Shown: positions 1 through 11,486 of the stretch, piece after piece
How the letters are laid out: every line of letters starts with the position of its first letter
Numbering within the stretch: the first letter of the stretch is position 1
NCBI GenBank assembly: GCA_002633025.1
Contig: NMRB01000355.1
Span: 268,233-332,232, forward strand
DNA: 64,000 nt
Reading direction: 5' to 3'
Source: Notospermus geniculatus
Lineage: Eukaryota > Nemertea > Pilidiophora > Heteronemertea > Lineidae
Made by a program: the position numbers and the translations under genes
The notes under the pieces: generated by a model
What the model was told of the DNA's origin: nothing
The model's input: the letters and a program-made list of their open reading frames with translations, nothing else
The model's database searches: none

Positions 1-187
1 AGAGCAGTTACCGGCAGATATACCGCAGTCTAGAACAACAGGTCCACATCCAGGGATGGTATCCCAGATGCAGGTCCATATTGATCTTACCAACAAAGAT
101 GGTGGCCTACTACTTCTCCCACATGATGTCTGGCTATTCATTGTCCAAGCATGACATAACACTACCAAACGCATCCTCTCAGACAAT

Positions 188-341
188 AGGAGCTGTCAGT
201 GAGTTGACCAATAGGTGTCACTACGGCCCAATTCAATGCATATAGTGGACCCATTCATTCTTAATTGGTATAGCACCAATCCCGTGGATTTTCCTGTGTA
301 TTGGTCTGCTAGAACTTTGCTGCCATCTTTTGACTGCTCCT
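188..341. mobile_element. insertion inside MITE copy A
   Basis: This piece interrupts the homology with the other two family copies. It has short inverted ends (AGGAGC ... GCTCCT) and weak internal complementarity. A small decayed MITE is the likeliest reading. Confidence 0.4.
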
Positions 342-424
342 ATTACATCACCTTAACTTTTGTGCCCATGGCCCGCCTTGACCAGCATTGCATGCCAATG
401 GCCATCGAATGGTATTAAGCTTCT

Positions 425-533
425 GGCCCCGTATTCATAAAGCTACTTAAGTCTAAGTATGATACTTATCTTTTGTGTTGAACAAAGGATAAGTGTCATA
501 CTTAGATTTAAGTAGCTTTATGAACACGGGGCC
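425..533. mobile_element. 109-bp foldback MITE, GGCCCCGTATTCATAAAG ends
   Basis: It is nearly perfectly self-complementary: left arm GGCCCCGTATTCATAAAG, right arm CTTTATGAACACGGGGCC, meeting around position 478. The sibling host copies at 17 kb and 28 kb read straight across this point (AGCTTCTGA-type sequence), so this is an insertion into the MITE. Similar ends occur near 28403-28421. Confidence 0.8.
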
Positions 534-642
534 TGATGTCATATGGTGAGAACAGTTAGACCACCATCTTTGTTGGAAAGATCGAAATCTGGGGAAAACC
601 TGTGAACATCGACCAGGAAACATCAGTGAAATTCGTCCTAAA

Positions 643-801
643 CAGGGTCGGATCCACGATTCCCGAAAAGAGGGGGGCGCACTGTGCTAGAAACATTGAA
701 ATCTGCAGTGAATTTCAATGATTTGCTCCAAATTTCAGAATTTCACGGTCAATTTTTCAGATTTGTTGGCCAAAAGGGGGCGCCCCCCGGATCCATGCCT
801 G
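643..801. mobile_element. hAT-like MITE, CAGG..GGATCC ends, 5-bp duplication
   Basis: Ends are CAGGGTCGGATCC and GGATCCATGCCTG. It is flanked on both sides by CTAAA (638-642 and 802-806). The body matches 31809-31943 and 37317-37462 (shared AATTTCACGGTCAATTTT). Non-coding. Confidence 0.85.
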
Positions 802-806
802 CTAAA

Positions 807-1751
807 GAGCAAGTCCCATTGGCGCCGTATCTTTTACATGTTTCTGGGTCTCCCTCCGGCTGAGAATACATAATGAATGTTGCACACCTGGATGCTTGGA
901 TTTGAAAACCAAATAATCTTCCGAGTCATGTGCAGAAGCACAATAACTTCGCCTTAATCGCATGCAAATATGCAAGCAATATTAAATGCAAATAATTAAT
1001 TTTATCAGGGCCTATATAGGTATCATTACAAGTTGCAGAAAGACTTAAAATGATATCAATGATATTAAAACTGAATTTCATTCCAGCAGGTTTGGAAACG
1101 CCTGTGTTATTCCCATTACCATCATCTCAGAAGCAGAAACGGTGAAAACTTTTGTCGATTTGCTGCAAGATGGAACATTTGCATAAAAGCCTGCAAAAAA
1201 GAGAGACTGAAATTCTGCCACAGGCTCTAGTAATACTTCAATAACGATCCACTACAATCAGAAGTGTACCATATTCAGATTGCACCTCAATCTTACTTTA
1301 ATTCTTTCTACTATCGCTGAGGTAATTACGCGTCTGGGCGCTCCAAGCAGCAGAGTGCCGCTGGTTTGCCGTGTAACCATGGCAACAAAAACAAGCCAGA
1401 CACTCTTAGTATTATGATCAGTGGTTCGTCTGGCCGGTGTCTCGACGCTCGCCTCGGCTGACGGTCTCTCCAGAGAGTGAGCGCCACTGTGCAATATAAT
1501 TTGATGACAGGTTTTTTACTTCGATGCCGCAGTAGACAGAGATTAGTGCATTGTGCGTCAGTCTATCGTGGTATGGCAGAAGTTTTTGCTAAATCGATCA
1601 TTCGATCTTTTTGCATGACGTTGTTGTCTCTCAATGAATTTCATGACAAAAGCCTTTAAAAAGACTAATACAAACACCACTGGGTCTGAATTAGCCAAAA
1701 TGATGGGAAGTTCCTGAAAATCGTTCATATGACACTGAAAGCCTTTGCAAC
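807..1751. other. no recognisable feature
   Basis: A 78-codon minus-strand frame (1258-1494) has no family resemblance. Presumed intron. Confidence 0.5.
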
Positions 1752-1999
1752 AGACGAATCTCGAACTCGCAGATCTACACACTTCCGCCGAAATCGCAAC
1801 CACAACCTCGATCTGAAACCAGCTGATGTCATGTGACGCAATCCATGATTCAGGAATGGTCGATTCTGACGCAACGTCATCGAAGTCACTGTCATGGGGT
1901 TCTCTGCGTCACGTCATTCAGTTTCAGACCGAGGTTGTGGTTGTGATTTCGGCAGAAGTGCGCAGATCTTTCTCGTTTACGTCAATTTGGGGTTTGTCT
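1752..1999. mobile_element. palindromic TA-MITE (AGAC ends), copy 1
   Basis: Self-complementary arms are built on CACTTCCGCCGAAAT and the reverse, CTGAAACCAGCTGA..TCAGTTTCAGACC. Other copies are at 7499-7741, 20575-20817 and 23741-23974. Ends are AGACGAATCTCGAA and TTTGGGGTTTGTCT. Confidence 0.8.
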
Positions 2000-2003
2000 A
2001 TAA

Positions 2004-2342
2004 GCAAGCTGCCTAATATAGGTTAGGCATTCGCATTATCTCATCCCAGAATGACTATCATGTTAGGCATTTTGCCTAATGTTCCTTAGGCAATCTTTAC
2101 ATCGCCTGATGTAAAAGATTGGGAAAATGCTCAATAGGCATTGCCTAAGGAACATTAGGCAAAATGTCTAACATGATAGACATTCTGGGGATGAGATAAT
2201 GCCTAACCTAATATTAGTCACCTTGCCTATGCATCGTTACATCAGGTGATGTAAAGATTGCCTGAGGAACATTAGGCAAAATGTCTAACATGATAGACAG
2301 TCTGCAGATGAGATAATGCCTAACCTATATTAGTCACCTTGC
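2004..2342. mobile_element. compound palindromic element, GCAAG(G/C)TG ends
   Basis: A 28-bp inverted end repeat pairs 2004-2031 (GCAAGCTGCCTAATATAGG) with 2315-2342. Inside, the TAGGCA / TGCCTA motif and an ATTAGGCAAAATGTCTAACA block occur twice, so the right arm is duplicated and several alternative hairpins are possible. It abuts the preceding TA-MITE. Confidence 0.75.
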
Positions 2343-2729
2343 CTATGCAAGGCTTTCAGCGAAGTCGAGCGAATCTCAAGATAGTGCTGTCGCTTGAGGT
2401 CTTTCTAACAACCTTTCTCGTTCGGTTCAGACTACACACTTTATCCCTCCTTTGTTGTTACATCAAATTGCCACTGGTCAAAATGGTTAATCCCTCCAAG
2501 GCCATCTTCTTTCATCCTCTGTATCTATTCCATACACGTATGACAAGAAGGGCAGCCGCCAGCATCCAGCGCAGCTTCCCTTCTAATGGCTCATCCTCTT
2601 GTAAGAAATGGTCAGACGGATGTTGCTTTTACTGCTCTTCCGTTTCCCCGCCATATTGGTTTGGCTTCAAGTGGTCATGGTGATGTGTTCTTGAGTCTCG
2701 ACTGAAAGCTGTGGTCAGGAAGATTTGTA

Positions 2730-3118
2730 TTTGATTTCAGGGCTGAAGCCATAGCATCATTGGCCCTGGTAAGTATGGAAGAGGCCATCTCAAGCTACTC
2801 ATGTTCCTCACTTGGATGGGGTCTTTTACTTGCCCTTGCAAAGGCACAAGGTACAAGGCACCACGGCTTACTGTCCCGAAGCCAAAGCATCATTGGCCCT
2901 GGTAAGTACGGAAGAGGCCATCTCAAGCTACTCATGTTCCTCATTTGGATGGGGTCTTTTACTTGCCCTTGCAAAGGCACAAGGTACAAGGCACCACAGC
3001 TTACTGTCCCATGCGACGGACTGAAGAGCCAGGGATGATACCCCATATGGCCTGGGCCGGATTCGAACCCAGGACCTGCCGCTTGCTGAGTGGACGTGAT
3101 AACCACTAGGCTATCAAG
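2730..3118 (-). mobile_element. tRNA-derived SINE, family S1, with internal duplication
   Basis: The head, on the minus strand, has an A-box-like TAGCCTAGTGGTTATCACG and a B box GGTTCGAATCC. The body ends in GGCCCTGAAATCAAATAC-like sequence. About 133 bp of the body (from AAGCCATAGCATCATTGG) is present twice in tandem, at about 2747-2880 and 2881-3010. Other copies: 8850, 11228, 12040, 44505 and 55927. Open frames across it are chance frames of the SINE body. Confidence 0.88.
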
Positions 3119-3139
3119 TCTCCTCAGGCAGTAAAATGT

Positions 3140-3244
3140 TAGTGCTAACTTGGTGTTAACGTTAACTTTATGTTAAATGACGTAAAAATACAAGGGATTT
3201 TTACGTCATCTAACATAAATAGTGCTAACACCAAGTTAGCGCTA
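3140..3244. repeat. 105-bp foldback hairpin
   Basis: TAGTGCTAACTTGGTGTTA at 3140 pairs with its reverse near 3226-3244, continuing through TTATGTTAAATGACGTAAAA. It is probably a small palindromic MITE inserted next to the SINE. Confidence 0.75.
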
Positions 3245-3863
3245 TCGTGAGTTTTGTGCAACCGGCCCCAGGTGCACAGCATCGCCATCTAATACTCGAC
3301 AGATCAAGAGATCCTATGATCTTGGTCATTTGTCAAAAACTTCACCAGACTTGCCAGGATTTCAAATACCATTTATATCTTTTCAACACTCCGTCTTGTC
3401 TGGCATTTCAAGCCAAACAGGTGATTTCACGAAATAAACTTCTGTAACATATCGCAAATATCACGGAGTTTGTTAGCTTAGCGCTGAGAATGAGCTGACA
3501 TGGGCAATTAGAGAGCAATATGGAGGTAAAAACAAATCAATCATGCCGATACCGAACAGTTTTCTGCTGCAGGAGTGTAACCACACGCGACTTCTCGAAT
3601 CACGGCATAAGAACTTTGAATCACAGCATAAGAACGTTGGCACATTTCCGGCCTAGCCTCATAAATTGCAATCGTACTCTCATTATGGGCATGTCGATTT
3701 GCAGTATCAGCAAAATTTTCATGACTGGCTGTTGCGGACTTGATATGAAGTGAACTGAAAACTGGACTAATGTCCATGCCATTTTGTTATAATGGAAGGG
3801 TCCCAGGGGAGGGTCTAACATCTCACATTTTTGACCCTTCACAGTATGAAATGCAAAGTGTTT

Positions 3864-3981
3864 GCAAATTTATGTAAAAAACTTCTGAAAGTACTGGGAT
3901 CTGCTGCTGATCACCATAGGGTGCAAATTTATGTAAAAAACTTCTGAAAGTACTGGGATCTGCTGCTGATCACCATAGGGT
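3864..3981. repeat. tandem duplication, 2 x 59 bp
   Basis: Two identical units start with GCAAATTTATG and end in CACCATAGGGT (3864-3922 and 3923-3981). Identity implies a recent duplication or an assembly slip. Confidence 0.95.
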
Positions 3982-3987
3982 AAGACT

Positions 3988-4268
3988 AGACTCAATTTCG
4001 TTCAGAAAACTGGCACTGATTATTTGCAAGTCTGCATACAACACCGCGACTGAACAAAACTGGGTACAAGTAGTCGCTATAAAGTTGAACATGTGCAACT
4101 CGCAGCGACTGGCAATTTCTGAGTTCCAGGGAGTCGCAAGGGTGTGTACATCGTTTCTGGTGACTGACCAGTCGCCTCCAGTTCCAGCTAGTTCCTCCCA
4201 GTCGCCAGGTAGCTCAGTGGCGACTAGTTGTGGAATCCAGTCGCAAGTGCGATGTACGCTAGGCTAAA
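3988..4268 (-). mobile_element. GTCGC-rich foldback element, partial copy A
   Basis: Matches, in reverse, the first half of the element at 10312-10785 (shared TATAGCGACTAGTTGTACC region). It ends in GTCGCAAGTGCGATGTACGC then TAGGCTAAA. The other half is missing. Confidence 0.75.
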
Positions 4269-5590
4269 AGTGAGTTGACACTGGCTGAACCAAACATTGT
4301 AAGATGATGTTTTAGAAACAGCGTTCGTGCGACACTAACATCTCCCTAAATATATTCACGTTCGGAAGCAGGCCCGGCAGGCAAGATGACCAATGAGCAC
4401 AGACATCAGACAAAAGATATAATTTTCTTATTCAGTTCACGATGTTTCATATTTCATCGCCCTCTACAGTGTCATACTGATAGCCATACTTCAGGTGGGC
4501 CATATGATAACTTCCCATTTCTGCCCGACAAATCAGACAGTGGGCGGGCAAGCAAACGTATAAAGTATCCAGCCAGATTCTCCAGATTATTCAGGCCGCT
4601 GGCGAACATGTCTGGGGTGGATGGAAATTTTCTTTTGTCGTAGGGTGATGGAACCAAATAGGAGGCCAAGTCAGAAAATACTCATTTTGGCAAAATTTCT
4701 GTTCTAGAAATTAGAAATCCACTCCACCACCCCCAAATATCTAATAGTTTTACATTTTCGGTTTTTATGTCAAAAAGCGGACTGGTCGTGCCAGTCAAGG
4801 TCCCTGGATAGAGAATCGAACACCGCCATCTTGAATTAATTACAGTATCACATCGTGAATTTTTGCCTACAAGGGCATATTTGCGCAGCTGCCTGTGGCT
4901 TTGCTGCCTTCAAATAGCATTTAGAACAAGGGGCAACTGCAAATCTAGGCTTATCTAGGGGTGTAATCCGCTAAAATACGAAATTCGTAATTTTGAAATT
5001 GTGACTTTCATGGGCCATGAAATTATTCCTAAAGTGTCATTTCTGACTGTCGCGCCTAATTCCCTTTAAAATGCTCAGATGTCTTATGGTTGTCACTTGT
5101 TAACAAAGGCCGGCTGTCGATTTCACATTGTATTGTTCCACACATCACCACTGAGCAGGAAATTTGTTCTCTTTCTGTAATGGACATCCTCCTTCAGCCA
5201 GCGCCAGAATAGCAATCTTCTCGCCGTCAACTAAAACCCGCTGATGAGTGGTTTGATAAATAATGCATTTAACACTCATAAAGAAATGGTTTTAGCTAAA
5301 TTAATAGGCCGAGGAGGGGTTTGTTTTGAAGAAGAGAGTTTAGAAAGGTTCATTCAGTTCTTTTCTGTTTCAACAGACCTAGATAATTGTGAACGTATAC
5401 AAATGTACATAAATCTTGCAGGAAATTCGATCAAATTTGCTTGATATCAAATTTTACATCAAGGTCAGACTCAGTCATCTTGACTTGTAGTGTTTCCGCC
5501 TTAGTCCACATCACACTCACAACTTCCTGTTGAACCTCACGCTCGAGGCTATCGCCAACAACCACAGCTACTACTATATGAGGGACAAAG
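4269..5590. other. no recognisable feature
   Basis: Short unrelated frames only; no repeat shared with the rest of the window was seen. Presumed intron. Confidence 0.5.
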
Positions 5591-6007
5591 CTGCGGATCC
5601 AATGGGATCCAGGGGTCCGGACCCCCCTGCTTTCAACCACCAATGATTTTTTCAATGTCTGATTTTTTTCTCAGAAACCCTCAATTTTTGACTGGCAAAG
5701 AATAGGCGTTCTGATTTTCTTGCGGTCTTCAATATTGGACTTCACCCTCTACCATGTTGGCCACTTGAAATATGCCGAAACCCACCATTCCCTAGCCATG
5801 GCTCCATGGAACTTCAGCCCCTCAGCCTTTAAAATGCTCGAGTAGTCCTGCTTTCACAGCTGATGTGCCGGGAAAAGTTCGAAATAGCGTCTTCAGCGTT
5901 CCAGCTTTTAAAAAATTTTCTGCGCAAAGGGGGACACCGCACTCTCTCCCTCAGGCTATGCCTTCATCCATCTCAGACCCCTGCAAAAAATCCTGGATCT
6001 GCCCCTG
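5591..6007. mobile_element. hAT-like non-autonomous element, 9-bp flanking repeat
   Basis: Ends are CTGCGGATCC and GGATCTGCCCCTG. GGGACAAAG lies directly outside both ends (5582-5590 and 6008-6016). The interior matches 21214-21693 and, reversed, 47873-48293 (shared CTCAATTTTTGACTGGCAAA). The left tip lacks the AGGGG of its relatives. Confidence 0.8.
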
Positions 6008-6350
6008 GGGACAAAGATTGACTCCAGTCAGTGGAACCCTCCATGCGATATCATTTTTAAGTCATTTTCATGAGAAAATTTTGCAGTGACTCCAATGTTG
6101 CCTTGTACTCTAACGATTTTCCTCTGAACACTTGTTGGCCTGTTTGGCTCTGCAGCCTCCTGTCCTAAGCTCATTTTGTTTTGTAATGAATCGACCATCG
6201 GGTTTTACATACACAATTGCCAATTATAGAAAGGTCCAAAAGCATTTTGTGTCAAGAGGTACATCACAGCTGTCGTGATGAATACAGACAAATGGTTCAA
6301 GTGGAACCATGTGGCTTCTAATGTATATGTTACTTCAATCGTTTATGTAC

Positions 6351-6778
6351 AGCCCCTTTTATACTACAAAATTTTTACTGTGGTCGGTCCGGACTGAGCA
6401 CGGTTCGGTTCAATTTTCCTAGTGTAAACGGGTCGAGACAGCTTCCCGGTACCAAATTAACGCTGCAATCTGAGGTTAGCTCAGTCCCGGGTCGAGCATG
6501 TTCGGAAAATTCTGCCAGTCTAAACAGCTAGAACTGATCTCGCCCACTGACCTGGGCACAGTGAGCGTGTCAACTACTCGAGGTTGCCCTTTACGTCATT
6601 GCCGTCAAACCTCCATGACAACCGTTACATTTTTAGAGGTGACTACGTGTGCTTGGCGAGGATTTGGCTCTGTTGATTTTGGTAGTGTATGTACACGGAC
6701 CTATCCTGCTTGAATTCAAAGTGGGCTTGGTCCGGGTCGAGCTCGGCACGGTTTAACCAGGCTAGTGTAAAAGGGGCT
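6351..6778. mobile_element. MITE, AGCCCCTTTTACACTA family, copy 1
   Basis: Inverted ends are AGCCCCTTTTATACTAC and CTAGTGTAAAAGGGGCT. It has CGGTCCGGAC / GTCCGGGTCGAGCTCGGCA blocks inside. Relatives: 7807-8203, 59116-59355 (truncated) and 60125-60320 (internally deleted). Non-coding. Confidence 0.85.
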
Positions 6779-7498
6779 TATGTTTCCCAGCACCTTTCCA
6801 TGTGCATCAATCACGCACCTAAAAGTTGTGCTCATTTTCTTTGAGAAAAAAACTTTACCCCAGACCTCAGACAATCACGCAAACCGCTAACGACAACGGA
6901 AAAAATAATGTGCCCACTTAGATGTTAAATAAGTCAACAAATCAGAACGTAACTACAGCTAAGTCATTCCTAATGGCAAGAGTCTCAAATGGAAAATACG
7001 TCCATTTCACCTTAAGCTGGACAGGTTCCTGTGTACAAAATGAAGATGTTTACAGCCATCGTGCGGGACGCTAGATCCCGTACATTAATGTACAAGTTTT
7101 TCAAGCACTAATTGCAACAGCCTCAGGCATCATCAACAAGGACAGTTCTCAATCAACAACACTCTTACTCTGGCCATCAAAAAATGGACCAAGGCGTAGA
7201 ACGACCATTACGATCAACGCACGCTCTCACCGTGAATGGATAATACACGGCCAAATCTCAACTGACAAGTATATCTTGGTAATTAATTATGCAAATTGCT
7301 CATTACCGTGATTTATGTCCATTTTTAGCTCGTTAGCAGCGTAAGAATTGCTTGTCACTGAGGATTTTGGAGACGGGTTTTTTGCTAATTATTAAGAGAC
7401 TGATGGGGTATTACACAATACGGACATTTACCGGTCCCAAGTCTCATGATTTATTCTTGTCAAGGTCCTGTAGTATTTGAGGGCAACAGGGCTTCAAT
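6779..7498. other. no recognisable feature
   Basis: No repeat, RNA gene or exon signature seen. Confidence 0.5.
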
Positions 7499-7741
7499 AG
7501 ACAAAGCCCAAATTCCAAGTTCTGTGCACTTCCGCCGAAATAGCAACAAGAACCTCGATCTGAAACCAGCTGACGTGACGCAATCCGTGATTCAGCAATG
7601 GTCAACTCTGACGTAACGTCGTCGAAGTCACTGTCGTGGGGTTCTCTGCGTCACGTCATTCAGTTTCAGACCGAGGTTCTTGTTGCTATTTCGGCGGAAG
7701 TGCGCAGATCTTTCCCGTTTACGTCAATTTGGGATTTGTCT
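7499..7741. mobile_element. palindromic TA-MITE (AGAC ends), copy 2
   Basis: Starts TAGACAAAGCCCAAATT and ends AATTTGGGATTTGTCTA. The arms and CTGAAACCAGCTGACGTGA centre are shared with copy 1 at 1752. Confidence 0.82.
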
Positions 7742-7806
7742 ATCAGCTGTCCCAATATACAAATGTACAATCTTTAAGGGTCCCTGGAAGTGTTCAAGCA
7801 CATTCT

Positions 7807-8203
7807 GGCCCCTTTTACACTACGAAATTTTTACCATTCTCGGTCCGGACCAAGCACGATTCAGTACAATTTTGATAAGTGTAAACAAGTTGAGACAGCT
7901 TGTCCCGGTACCAAATTAGCCTTGCAATCCAAGGTAGGCTCGATCTGGGTCGAGCACGGTTTGGTTGAAATTCTGCCCGTCTAAACAGCTAGAGCTAACC
8001 TAGCCCGCAAACCCGGGCGCAGTGTGCATGGGTCAACTACTCGACCTTGGCTTTTACGTCATTGCCGCAAACCCCATCCTCCACAGCAACCGGCATTTTT
8101 TTACAAATGACTGGGTGGGCTTGGCCCGGATTGTCTCGGTTGAAAGCGGGCTTGGTCCGGGTCGAGCTCGGCACGCTTTAACCAGGCTATTGTAAAAGGG
8201 GCT
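7807..8203. mobile_element. MITE, AGCCCCTTTTACACTA family, copy 2
   Basis: Same architecture as 6351-6778: GGCCCCTTTTACACTAC start, TTGTAAAAGGGGCT end, and CCCGGTACCAAATTA inside. It lies about 65 bp after a TA-MITE. Confidence 0.83.
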
Positions 8204-8849
8204 TTAGTGTTCTTTATCATGTAGGCCTAGGTGTAAGGATGCCTTATAATCTTGGCTAAACCTTATGAAATACTACACATCACAAGACGTTTTTCATTTA
8301 AAGATATTCTGAATGCCATGAGTCAAGGATGCATCCTATAAATTCTCCCTATATCTCAAGAAATGACTGAATGAATTTAAGATGATCTGTAACCAGCACG
8401 AGATTGCAACGGTTAATGTGCTATAATCTGAAAAGTGGATATGGTTGCATGATAACCATGAAAATCATGATGAAGTGATATAATCTGGAAAGCTGACAGG
8501 TCAAATTGATGTGAGCTTTGTAAGTCATGCAGAGGGAGGTGGACGCATCACATGGATTGTCAACGTGGCATGCAGTGGAAGCAAGGTACCTATCCCCACA
8601 GAGGTACACGTAGGTTGTGGGTTGAATTTCTTGCCATACCACTATAATTCTTCAGAGTCCCTGGCACTTCGGCCCATCGCAATGCTTCACGTTTGAAATC
8701 TGCAGGAGCTCAGTCAGTTGAGCTCCTCAAAGGCTCGAGGAGAGCTGTTCAAGGATGCTGAGGAGCGTGGTCAATCGAGCTCCTCAGCACAATTTTGCGG
8801 GCGCGCAGGGGCGCAAGTGTGATCGCGCCCGTCTTATGTGAAGCACTGC
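8204..8849. other. mostly unassigned; GAGCTCCTC cluster at 8705-8790
   Basis: A short stretch has four GAGCTC or GAGGAG motifs in both orientations (weak hairpin potential) just before the SINE fragment. Nothing else recognised. Confidence 0.4.
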
Positions 8850-9014
8850 CATCGCATGGACAGTAAGCCATGGTGCCTTGTAATGTACCTTGTTTCTTCG
8901 CAAGGGCAAGTTTAAAAGACCCCATCCAAGTGAGGAACATAAGTAGCTTGAGATGGCCTCTTCCGTACTTACCAGGGCCAATAATGCTATGGCTTCGGCC
9001 CTGATGGAAAATCT
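8850..9014 (+). mobile_element. SINE family S1, head-truncated copy
   Basis: Carries the body from GCATGGACAGTAAGCC to GGCCCTGATGGAAAATC but lacks the tRNA-like head, consistent with 5' truncation. Confidence 0.8.
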
Positions 9015-9052
9015 AACACAAACACTGCCTTCTGACATGCAATATAACTTAA

Positions 9053-9323
9053 AGCCCAACTGTATTGAATGTGAAAAACGCAAATCATCGCCGCGATTCT
9101 CGCACGACGTCACGACGTCAGCGTAGTGTAAAATGTACTACGCTCTGTCAGAATACATTAGAGCTCTCCCTGCAGTTTTTTCCAATGCGTGCTGAAAACT
9201 AGGCCTTGATTCTGTGAAGTGCGTATCAGGCAAGCATTTTGGGGACCTTCACGAGGCTATGGGACCTGTATGTGCACTCTCCTAACGTTTTGAAAATATC
9301 GTAAAATTCAATACTGTGGGGCT
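9053..9323. mobile_element. TTAA-MITE, AGCCC(C/A)ACAG family, copy 1
   Basis: A 271-bp unit flanked by TTAA on both sides (9049-9052, 9324-9327). Inverted ends are AGCCCAACTGTATTGAAT and ATTCAATACTGTGGGGCT. A second copy lies inverted at 33299-33577. The TTAA duplication suggests mobilisation by a piggyBac-type transposase. CGACGTCACGACGTCAGCG sits inside. Confidence 0.9.
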
Positions 9324-9810
9324 TTAAGTTTGAAATTTGATTTTTAAACATCATGGTTCGTATTTAATGCCAACATAAAGGAGTAATCATGAAGTGAGAT
9401 CATTCAGCATCTCAGTATGCGTGCACCAGAGAACTCCTCCGTCCATCTCCACCTCACCTTGTTCAAAGATGTACCGCCTGCGAGTTGAAACTGATAACTT
9501 CAGCTTCACAGATTGTTGATCTTTTTTCCAGCCTGGATTCCCAGTCGGCAAGAAACTCGCTTGGCATTGAGGCTTTCAGATGCTTTCAATGCCTGGAGAA
9601 ACAGGTAAAGGACAAAGGTAGTTGTTGTTTCGTTTGGAGGATTGGACGAAGGTCCAAATACACAGGTTTTGTTTTTTGAATGGCAGTCGTGGGCTAGCTT
9701 GCTGATCTCAAAACACGGATGACAACCATTCGATCAGATTTATTAAGTTGGCTAGATCCACTTCTTGCTAAATTTCACAAATACACTGATTTAACATCTC
9801 TCACAATCGC

Positions 9811-10025
9811 CGTGCCCCTGGTAGAATTTTTAACGCCCACTTCCGTTTTCAACCTCACTACCAGGTTGAATTACGCGCATTGGTTCCCAATGCCACCACC
9901 AGGGGATGGGGCATTATCGGGAACCAACACCTGTTTTTCAACCTCGATCTAGGAAATATTTGCCTTACTCCTGATACTGAGGTTGAAAACGGAAGTGGTT
10001 GTCGAAAAGTGTACAAGGGGCGCTG
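9811..10025. mobile_element. palindromic MITE, GCCCCTGGTA / AGGGGCGC ends
   Basis: ACTTCCGTTTTCAACCTCA pairs with TGAGGTTGAAAACGGAAGT. A central inner palindrome (TTGGTTCCCAATGCC and GGCATTATCGGGAACCAA) adds a second stem. No second copy in the window. Confidence 0.65.
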
Positions 10026-10311
10026 CGATCGTGCGAGATGTGAAATCTGTGTATTATTTACTTTGCCCAAGACAAAATGCCAGTAGAAACAAAGAATGAC
10101 TCCTTCTTGGCCTAACTACATGTTGAGTTTTTTATCAACTCCTGAGGTAGCTGGCCCATGATTAGTGTTAAAGTTTAAGAGGAGGCTTTACCCCATGCAA
10201 CGCTTGGCTAGACAAACATTGGCATCTCAAGTTTGGCCCCAAATCACCTGTACATTTTATTACCGTACTTTATATGAGTTAAATGGTACACCCTGACGAT
10301 ATATTCCTAAA

Positions 10312-10785
10312 CCCTGGCGTACATCACACTTGCGACTAGAGACAACCAGTCGCCACTGAGCTACTGGCGACTGGGAGGATCTAGCTGAAACTGGAGGTGA
10401 CTGATCAGTCGCCAGAAACGGTCGATGTACGCACCCTTGCGACTTGCTGGAACTGAGATTCTGCCAGTCGCCGCGAGTTACACATGTTCAACTTTATAGC
10501 GACTAGTTGTACCCAGTTTTGTTCAGTCGCTGCGATGTATACGCAGGCTTGCGACTGATCGGTGCCAGTTTTCTGAACAAAACCAAGTCTCGTCGAGTCT
10601 CAACACTCAGATGTTACCTGAGTTGCCGCCAGTCGCAAGTGCAACGCAGTCAGGACATAACGACTGATTGGATGCTCCTAGTTTTACTAAATTGCTGAAT
10701 TTGCGAAGTGTGCGCACCACGTAAATCACCAGTGACTGATCAGATCAGTTACTTCCAGTCGCAAGTGCGATGTACGCCTGGCTTA
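10312..10785. mobile_element. GTCGC-rich foldback element, full copy B
   Basis: Starts CCTGGCGTACATCACACTTG and ends GTCGCAAGTGCGATGTACGC then CTGGCTT. The interior repeats GCGACT / AGTCGC more than ten times in both orientations, giving many alternative stems. Relatives: 3988, 22238 and 33724. Confidence 0.8.
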
Positions 10786-11136
10786 AGCTCTTCGCACATT
10801 TTAACACGCCATGAATCAGACACTCAAGCTGACTCAATGAGGTCCCTTCTATTCCATCATCCAAGAGCCAGGTTTTACACCGTCCCAGAGGAAAAGGTAT
10901 TCCTTTGATCCGCTAGCGGCCAATCTCATTAGATATACCATGGTTACCCTCTCTTTGATGATCCGTCAGTAATTGATCAGACAATCTGATAGGTTGGTGA
11001 TGGACTTTAAGTGAGATGACGGAGGCTTCGGGGTCCCCAGGTAGAAGGTTGAGGGCAAAACTTGCGGCCTTCGGCTGCAGGTCTGATACTTGAACTGTAA
11101 AATCCTGAAGTGTGGACTTTTTGTATTTTTGGTTTT
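10786..11136. other. no recognisable feature
   Basis: An 80-codon minus frame here matches nothing I know. Confidence 0.45.
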
Positions 11137-11225
11137 TCTCAAGTTCATCCAGCAGCCTGCATTGTTGATTTGGGTAATTTTCAGATTGCCAACAACTTGC
11201 ATCTTCATTTTGTATTTGTATGTGA
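11137..11225. repeat. inverted-duplication flank (pairs with 12588-12674)
   Basis: From TCTCAAGTTCATCCAGCAGC onward this is the reverse complement of the flank beside the SINE at 12420-12590. Because other SINE copies lack it, it is duplicated flanking DNA and not SINE body. Confidence 0.8.
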
Positions 11226-11227
11226 TT

Positions 11228-11486
11228 TTTCCATCAGGGCGGAAGCCATAGCATTATTGGCCCTGGTGAGTATGGAAGAGGCCATCTCAAGCTACTCATG
11301 CTCCTCTCTTGGATGGGGTCTTTTACTTGCCCTTGCAAAGAAACAAGGTACAAGACAAGACACCACGGCTTACTGTCCCATGCGACGGATGTAAAGAGCC
11401 GGGAATGAAATCCCATATGACCCAGGTGGATTCGAACCCAGGACCTGCCGCTTGCTGAGCGGACGTGATAACCACTCGGCTATCAG
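11228..11486 (-). mobile_element. SINE family S1, near full-length
   Basis: Tail CCATCAGGGCGGAAGCC at 11230. The head on the minus strand has TAGCCGAGTGGTTATCACG and GGTTCGAATCC. It sits in inverted orientation to the SINE at 12400-12590, with shared flank. Confidence 0.87.

Larger units (their letters stand above)
90..578 (-). mobile_element. MITE, CCAACAAAGATGG family, copy A (contains insertions)
   Basis: The terminal inverted repeat is CCAACAAAGATGGTGG at 91 and CCACCATCTTTGTTGG near 561-576. The body is shared, in reverse orientation, with copies at 16846-17465 and 28178-28492. Comparison shows two extra pieces here: 188-341 and the hairpin 425-533. Confidence 0.8.
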
